Source of the DNA: a virus
DNA length: 35,850 nt
Virus record (IMG/VR): IMGVR_UViG_3300035698_006058
Span: 1-35,850 of that record
Direction: 5' to 3' (one strand)
The translations under genes were made by a program, and so were the position numbers. Of this stretch, positions 31,932-35,850 are shown piece by piece (within the stretch, counting starts at the first letter, position 1; each line of letters opens with the position of its first letter). The notes under the pieces were generated by a model. The model was not told the origin of the DNA, made no database searches, and worked only from the letters and a program-made list of their open reading frames with translations.

Positions 31932-33738
31932 TGTCGGTAGCCTGTGCTTGGTTCTTGCCTGCTTGCGTTGCGTCCTTAGCGGTACTCGCTGCGGCTTGCT
32001 GCTGCATCATAGCTGACTCTGCTTGCCGCTGCTCTACCATCTGTTGGAGCGCGTCGTTAAACTTGCTCTTCGTCAGGAACACTTTACCACCGATGTTGAG
32101 GTCGCGCACTGCATCGCTCACGTACTCGTACCAGTCAATCGCAGATACGATTTCTGGGTAGACCTGCGCCACACTGGCAATGATGTTAAACAGTTGTAAG
32201 AGGTTCTGAACACGTTCTGTCCGTGTAAGTTTTTCAAGCTCGTTGTTGAACTCTAGTTCAAACCAAGGTTTACCCGCTTCCATTGCTTGGAGCACTGCGT
32301 CTGGGATAACGCGCTCTCCGCGGTTGTTACCGCGCAGCTCTTGCGCACGAGCAGCGTCAGTGTTGGGGTCTGTGCCGAGGAGCCCCATGCCGAGGAGGAC
32401 TGAAAGCCCGCGGCGGCTGTCTGGTACGAGGCGCTCGTTCTTCTGTTGGGTTAAAATACCTGAGAGAGATTGCCCACGAATAACATACCGTTGCATGCTT
32501 TCCGTAGCAGTCATCTCTTTTTCACTGGCAAAGTCCAAAAGTGCATCGACTTTGAACGCTGTCGTGATTTTTTCGTTGAGGTAAGGCACGAGGAAATTGA
32601 TGATGGCGGAGGGGTCGCCCACGTCGTATAGTTTGAAAGTTGGGTCTTGACCACCCGCTAACGTGTTGTTGAAAACTGTGAGACCTGTAGGGCTGGTGTC
32701 CAACACGTCGTCGCCGAATACAGCATTTGAGAAAATACCGAGGGCGGGGTCAGCCATCTTCTCGATGACCTCAATGCTGGTACCGACCATGTAGTTCACT
32801 GCGCGAATAGATGACATGAGCATAGTGCCGCTGGCACGTCCCCAAGCATCCCCACGGACGACAATCATCCGTGCGATGTTGATGGGGCGCTCTTTGAAGC
32901 CTTCTTCGAGGAAAAACTTGTTGTTGCCTTGCATGTTGCTGTCAGGGCAGAACCACACTCCACGGTAACGTGTGCCGCGTTTACCCGCGTATTTAGGGCT
33001 GTAGTCTGCGCGAGGCATCATTCCAAACACAATTTCAAAGCGGTCGTTGATAGTGTTTTTCTTGTACGCCTCTTGAATTGCTTTAGGCATCTCTGCGAAC
33101 TTCTCTTCGTCCAACACGCCGCCCTCCATGCAAAACTCGCCGATAATGCGGTTCACACGCCAGTAGTAAGTCGCGAAGACATACTCCACCTGACCGCTTT
33201 TGCCCGTATCAATGACAATATTATCTACGCCGTAGCTGCGACAGACAAGCGCATTGTCCTCTACGCCCTCTAAAAATGCTTTGTTGGGGAAGATACCGAT
33301 GCCACTGGTACCAAAGGCGAACTGGTCGTAAGCATACGGACGTAGCGCAGTTTGGTAACCTGCGTCGCTGTGGTTCATGTGGTACGAAAATTGGTCGCTC
33401 ACGAAGTCGTAGTATTCTTTGATCGTCTCTGCGTCCACCAGCTCGGTGACGTAGCGACTCGGCTTAACGCGCACCACGCCATCGCCTGTGCCCCACATGA
33501 TGCCAGTCATGTAGTCGCCTGCTTGGTTTACGCTAATTGCTGCGGTTGGGTCGTCTACTTGGTTGTCCAGTTGGTCGCTCTTATTCTCACGACCACGCGT
33601 GTATGGGTACTCCGTATTGGTGTTGATGCCGACGAAGCTCCCGATGTCATCCCACAACGGTTTAACTTGGTCGCGTGTGACACGCAGCTCCTCATATAGG
33701 GAGCGAACGTTTACAAAATCGGTGGGTTTGGCGGTCAT
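31924..33738 (-). CDS. Portal protein (podovirus head-tail connector)
   Basis: 604 residues, the usual size of T7-like/Bordetella-type connectors. It begins with a helical stem (DFVNVRSLYEELRVTRDQVK then PLWDDIGSFVGINTN), has the conserved QAGDYMTGIMWG segment, the crown-wing sequence KEMTATESMQRYVIRGQSLS, and a C-terminal Gln/Ala-rich coiled tail (AESAMMQQQAAASTAKDAT). It forms the dodecameric ring through which DNA is packaged and released. The start overlaps the stop of the tiny upstream gene (ATGA). Confidence 0.92.
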   Translation of the reverse strand: MTAKPTDFVNVRSLYEELRVTRDQVKPLWDDIGSFVGINTNTEYPYTRGRENKSDQLDNQVDDPTAAISVNQAGDYMTGIMWGTGDGVVRVKPSRYVTELVDAETIKEYYDFVSDQFSYHMNHSDAGYQTALRPYAYDQFAFGTSGIGIFPNKAFLEGVEDNALVCRSYGVDNIVIDTGKSGQVEYVFATYYWRVNRIIGEFCMEGGVLDEEKFAEMPKAIQEAYKKNTINDRFEIVFGMMPRADYSPKYAGKRGTRYRGVWFCPDSNMQGNNKFFLEEGFKERPINIARMIVVRGDAWGRASGTMLMSSIRAVNYMVGTSIEVIEKMADPALGIFSNAVFGDDVLDTSPTGLTVFNNTLAGGQDPTFKLYDVGDPSAIINFLVPYLNEKITTAFKVDALLDFASEKEMTATESMQRYVIRGQSLSGILTQQKNERLVPDSRRGLSVLLGMGLLGTDPNTDAARAQELRGNNRGERVIPDAVLQAMEAGKPWFELEFNNELEKLTRTERVQNLLQLFNIIASVAQVYPEIVSAIDWYEYVSDAVRDLNIGGKVFLTKSKFNDALQQMVEQRQAESAMMQQQAAASTAKDATQAGKNQAQATDNA

Positions 33739-33866
33739 GTATTGGCCTTCGTGTTGAGCACGCTGAGTTGTTTCTTACCCAACTCTACGCGCTTCTTAGC
33801 GACTTGCTGGATAGGCAATTTACCTTTGCCGCCCATTTTAAGCAGCCCATTAAATAAGTGACCCAT
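33735..33866 (-). CDS. Tiny basic head-region protein (43 aa)
   Basis: ATG at 33866 to TGA ending at 33735, overlapping the portal start (ATGA). The 43-residue product, MGHLFNGLLKMGGKGKLPIQ continuing to VAKKRVELGKKQLSVLNTKANT, is basic and amphipathic. It resembles the small upstream protein in its MG-x-(L/V)-F start. Such tiny genes occur beside the portal in many T7-like structural modules and may encode head accessory factors. Translational coupling makes co-expression with the portal likely. Confidence 0.62.
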   Translation of the reverse strand: MGHLFNGLLKMGGKGKLPIQQVAKKRVELGKKQLSVLNTKANT

Positions 33867-33875
33867 ACTGTTCCC

Positions 33876-34076
33876 TTAATTTCCGTATAACGTACCGCTA
33901 CCACTGGTCACTTGACCTGTCTGCAACTCCTCACCAGTCACTCCACCGTCGGTTGACGTCAGTGCGACCTTTGAACGCCGCTTGCGTTTCTTATCCGCTT
34001 CGACCGCGTCAGCTGCCGAGGTATCGACCGTGGGCTTCTTGCTGCCTCCGAAAATGGCACTAAAAACATTTCCCAT
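33876..34076 (-). CDS. Small head protein (66 aa)
   Basis: Start taken at ATG 34076, with AAAGGA about nine bases upstream; an in-frame ATG at 34085 sits on top of that site. 66 residues: MGNVFSAIFGGSKKP, an Ala-rich acidic part, a basic KKRKRRSKVALTST block, and a Gly-rich tail ending TLYGN. The layout (MG start, Arg/Lys-rich middle, short -TLxG ending) recurs in small proteins beside the portal in podovirus-type structural modules. Function unknown, probably a minor head component. It follows the promoter at 34108-34137. Confidence 0.65.
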   Translation of the reverse strand: MGNVFSAIFGGSKKPTVDTSAADAVEADKKRKRRSKVALTSTDGGVTGEELQTGQVTSGSGTLYGN

Positions 34077-34107
34077 GATGTACATCCTTTATTATATATA
34101 TTTAATC

Positions 34108-34137
34108 AATATACCACGCACCTGCTATCTGTGGCAA
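34108..34137 (-). promoter_or_regulatory. Sigma70-like promoter before head genes
   Basis: On the minus strand TTGCCA (34137-34132) is separated by 18 bases from TATATT (34113-34108) in the short gap after the terminase stop. The downstream leader is AT-rich and leads to the AAAGGA ribosome site of the 34076 gene. Good boxes with a slightly long spacer suggest a real host-type promoter feeding the head genes independently of the terminase transcript. Confidence 0.6.
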
Positions 34138-34147
34138 CCCTTAAATA

Positions 34148-35554
34148 TCACCGTCGCTGTGCGCGGCCGTTGCGTTGCCTATGTGATGACTTGCGCTGTA
34201 TCTTGCCCCCTGAGTGCCCGATTCCTACCAGTTGTCCGTCAGCCGTGCCTACGAAGTTCACAGCTGCCCAAACCGCCATCATTAAGCTATCTGCATAGTC
34301 TGGTGAAAACCCTAGCTCGCGCTTCATATCAACCTTAGGCTGTAACAGGCGTCTGCCATCGCTACGGAACTTCATGCGAATCTTCTTCAACTCTTTAAGC
34401 ACCTGCCTGTGGTGGCTCGGTATGCTCAGGAACCCTTGGTCAAACCACTCACTCAACAGGTAATACCCGTGTGCTCGTGCGTTGACATAGTGCTTATTGT
34501 CCACGCCCTCAATGCTCGCCCCGTCGAACCGCTGGATATTCACTCCCACTTCGGTCAACCTGTTGTACACCACGTGCCCCATACCCCCCACGTCCAGTAT
34601 CGCAGCGGTCGGCTTTATCCGCCCAATCATGTCCGTTATCTTGCCCGTACTGACCATGGCGTCAGGCTCGTCCCACGGCAGCTGCTCGTCCAGCACCCAG
34701 TGTTGGTTTGTATGTCTCGAAATAAGTGTAGCTACACACTGGTCGTCCCCATGCGCTGCAAAGTCAATCCCGAGTGCGGTTGCAGGGAACTGCGTCGTAC
34801 CAAACGTCTGCATATCCACTGCCTGTTCTAGCTTGGCGTAGTTAAACAAGTAGTCACTCGCGCCGTCGAGCGGTGTCCCGAGGTAAATATGATTATACTC
34901 CTTAATACTTTTTGCCTTCATCGTATCGGCCTCAATCTTAATCGCTTGCGGACAGAACGGATTCTCGAAATAATCAATATGCACCTGCATCGTATCGGGT
35001 CGCCCCTCGAGAAAATTATACACCGCATCATCCCGCATAAACCTGTTCATCGTGAAAAACAACCGTGCTTTGTTCTTCCGTATCGTAGGTATCAAAGTCT
35101 GCAATGTAAGCTCTGTCACCGACTGCGCTTCATCAATCCACAATATATCCACGCCCTCCAGCCCTTTAATGCTCACGCTTCCTTGTTCTCTAAACCCCTT
35201 AAAAGTAAACGTACTCCCTGTAATCAAGTGCGTTATTTTCCGTGCTTGCACCTCAAAAGGCAGACTATACTGCTCAATCAAATCCTTCAACACCGTGTAC
35301 ACACTATCCTCAATACTGTTCTGCGTCTCCCGCCCACACACAATCCGCAGCTTATACTGACTCGCAAGGTACGATAGGAACCGCGCAACGCTATGTGTCT
35401 TACCGCTTCCTCGTCCGCCTTCTCCTAGAAAATACCGATAGTCATTAAACCCCGTCACCATCGGCAACATCTTTGGTGGCATCGCCAACAGCTCGGGCAA
35501 GTGCACTTGCCCCTTATTCTCTGGGTCTACGGGTGGGCGCGTAGTAACCTCCAT
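34148..35554 (-). CDS. terL: Terminase large subunit
   Basis: 468 residues from ATG 35554, preferred because this ATG overlaps the stop of a small upstream frame (TAATG); the open frame extends upstream only to a GTG at 35608. Motifs: Walker A GEGGRGSGKT (residues 44-53), Walker B ILWIDEAQ (D141, E142), and C-terminal nuclease acidic residues in GIDFAAHGDD (D264), AILDVGG (D321) and FSPDYADSLM. It packages DNA into the prohead through the portal using ATP and cuts concatemers. The family is that of podovirus/Bordetella phage terminases. No small subunit gene was recognised. Confidence 0.94.
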   Translation of the reverse strand: MEVTTRPPVDPENKGQVHLPELLAMPPKMLPMVTGFNDYRYFLGEGGRGSGKTHSVARFLSYLASQYKLRIVCGRETQNSIEDSVYTVLKDLIEQYSLPFEVQARKITHLITGSTFTFKGFREQGSVSIKGLEGVDILWIDEAQSVTELTLQTLIPTIRKNKARLFFTMNRFMRDDAVYNFLEGRPDTMQVHIDYFENPFCPQAIKIEADTMKAKSIKEYNHIYLGTPLDGASDYLFNYAKLEQAVDMQTFGTTQFPATALGIDFAAHGDDQCVATLISRHTNQHWVLDEQLPWDEPDAMVSTGKITDMIGRIKPTAAILDVGGMGHVVYNRLTEVGVNIQRFDGASIEGVDNKHYVNARAHGYYLLSEWFDQGFLSIPSHHRQVLKELKKIRMKFRSDGRRLLQPKVDMKRELGFSPDYADSLMMAVWAAVNFVGTADGQLVGIGHSGGKIQRKSSHRQRNGRAQRR

Positions 35555-35628
35555 TACACCAACACCGCTAGCGCTACTGTCACAATGTGTTGTTGCGCGT
35601 TGAACCACTGTTTGATTTTAGTATACAT
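35554..35628 (-). CDS. Possible 24-aa leader peptide of terminase
   Basis: ATG at 35628 behind AAGAAAGAGAAG, reading MYTKIKQWFNAQQHIVTVAL then AVLV, and ending in TAA that overlaps the terminase ATG (TAATG). The terminase ATG itself has no good ribosome site, so translation of this peptide could deliver ribosomes to it. The C-terminal half is hydrophobic. It could be a real mini-protein, a regulatory leader, or the remnant of a longer gene. Confidence 0.42.
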   Translation of the reverse strand: MYTKIKQWFNAQQHIVTVALAVLV

Positions 35629-35669
35629 GAGCTTCTCTTTCTTTTGGTTGATTTTTGGTTTTAAAAAAT

Positions 35670-35675
35670 ATTATA
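35670..35675 (-). promoter_or_regulatory. TATAAT -10 element for late operon
   Basis: On the minus strand a perfect TATAAT lies 42 bases before the leader-peptide ATG. Nothing close to TTGACA is found 16-18 bases upstream, so on its own it would be weak or need an activator. Four tandem repeats begin about 40 bases farther upstream and are candidates for activator binding. Confidence 0.45.
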
Positions 35676-35714
35676 TCGGTTTCTGCATTTTTTGCGGGTT
35701 GTTGGTTTTTGCGT

Positions 35715-35850
35715 GTATACATAGGTTAAATTTACATTCTAGTATACATAGGTTAAATTTACATTCTACATTCTACATTCTAGTATACATAGGTTAAATT
35801 TACATTCTACATTCTACATTCTAGTATACATAGGTTAAATTTACATTCTA
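35715..35850. repeat. Four 27-bp tandem repeats at the right edge
   Basis: The 27-mer starting GTATACATAGGTTAAATTTA and ending CATTCTA occurs at 35715-35741, 35742-35768, 35783-35809 and 35824-35850. Between copies 2/3 and 3/4 there are two extra CATTCTA units, giving a 41-base period there. The window ends exactly at the end of copy 4, so the array may continue. Copies 2-4 are preceded by CTA, forming CTAGTATAC, also present at 4214-4222. Likely binding sites for a regulator of the late promoter, or part of a genome end. Confidence 0.85.

Noticed and set aside
34889-35377. 162-residue plus-strand frame opposite the terminase gene
   Set aside because: Shadow of a gene with clear Walker and nuclease motifs; the product is of biased composition and has no ribosome site.
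35715-35850. CRISPR array at right end
   Set aside because: Units are adjacent or separated only by short copies of their own CATTCTA end; there are no unique spacers.
1-35850. Circular complete genome (joining both edges)
   Set aside because: The frame entering base 1 meets a stop within a few codons when the edges are joined and finds no start; there is no overlap between the first and last bases.
1-35850. tRNA genes, integrase, phage RNA polymerase or toxin genes
   Set aside because: I looked for them in gaps and gene products but saw no cloverleaf, catalytic motif or family signature supporting any.

Overview
This window looks like most of the genome of a tailed, podovirus-type bacteriophage of a Gram-negative bacterium. 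The evidence is a complete virion module in the gene order of T7-like podoviruses: large terminase, connector (portal), scaffold, major capsid, tail tubes A and B, internal virion proteins, and a fiber with a T7-type N-terminus. A holin/M15-endolysin cassette follows. No phage RNA polymerase, integrase, transposase, tRNA, rRNA or CRISPR array was recognised, so transcription probably relies on host RNA polymerase. The host cannot be named from the sequence. A coding region is cut at base 1 and the right edge ends in tandem repeats, so the genome is probably slightly longer than the window; no small terminase subunit was recognised.

Layout. Bases 1-600 hold small plus-strand genes ending in an intrinsic terminator. 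Bases 612-4189 form a minus-strand block: an HTH regulator, a primase/VapE-type helicase, and a distal unknown gene. Between the last two lies a 480-base non-coding stretch with a ~100-bp-arm inverted repeat full of a 9-bp motif and five 18-bp direct repeats, a good candidate replication origin. A divergent control region (4190-4319) has two palindromes and a near-consensus sigma70 promoter firing right. Bases 4320-14383 are plus-strand early/replication genes: small unknown proteins, a second HTH protein, a DUF2800-type nuclease, a DUF2815-type ssDNA-binding protein, two paralogous Gly-X repeat proteins, a proofreading family A DNA polymerase, a VRR-NUC nuclease and an SNF2-type helicase. A GC hairpin at 14417-14434 separates the two convergent halves.

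Bases 35628 down to 14439 form one long minus-strand late block, read from right to left: leader peptide, terminase, two tiny head-region proteins, portal, Bbp19-like protein, scaffold, HeH-like protein, capsid, a putative decoration protein, tail tube A and B, DUF2833-type protein, three internal virion proteins, fiber, accessory proteins, and lysis. Many neighbours overlap by 1-8 bases, which indicates translational coupling. Four 27-bp repeats sit upstream of a perfect TATAAT at the head of this block.

How the genes work together: the HTH protein and palindromes probably set the balance between the primase operon and the rightward early operon. Primase/helicase, DNA polymerase, ssDNA-binding protein and nucleases copy and process the genome. 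The late operon builds and packages the virion, and the holin/endolysin releases it. The most unusual elements are the origin-like repeat complex, the duplicated Gly-X genes, and the right-end repeats that share the 9-mer CTAGTATAC with the divergent control region.
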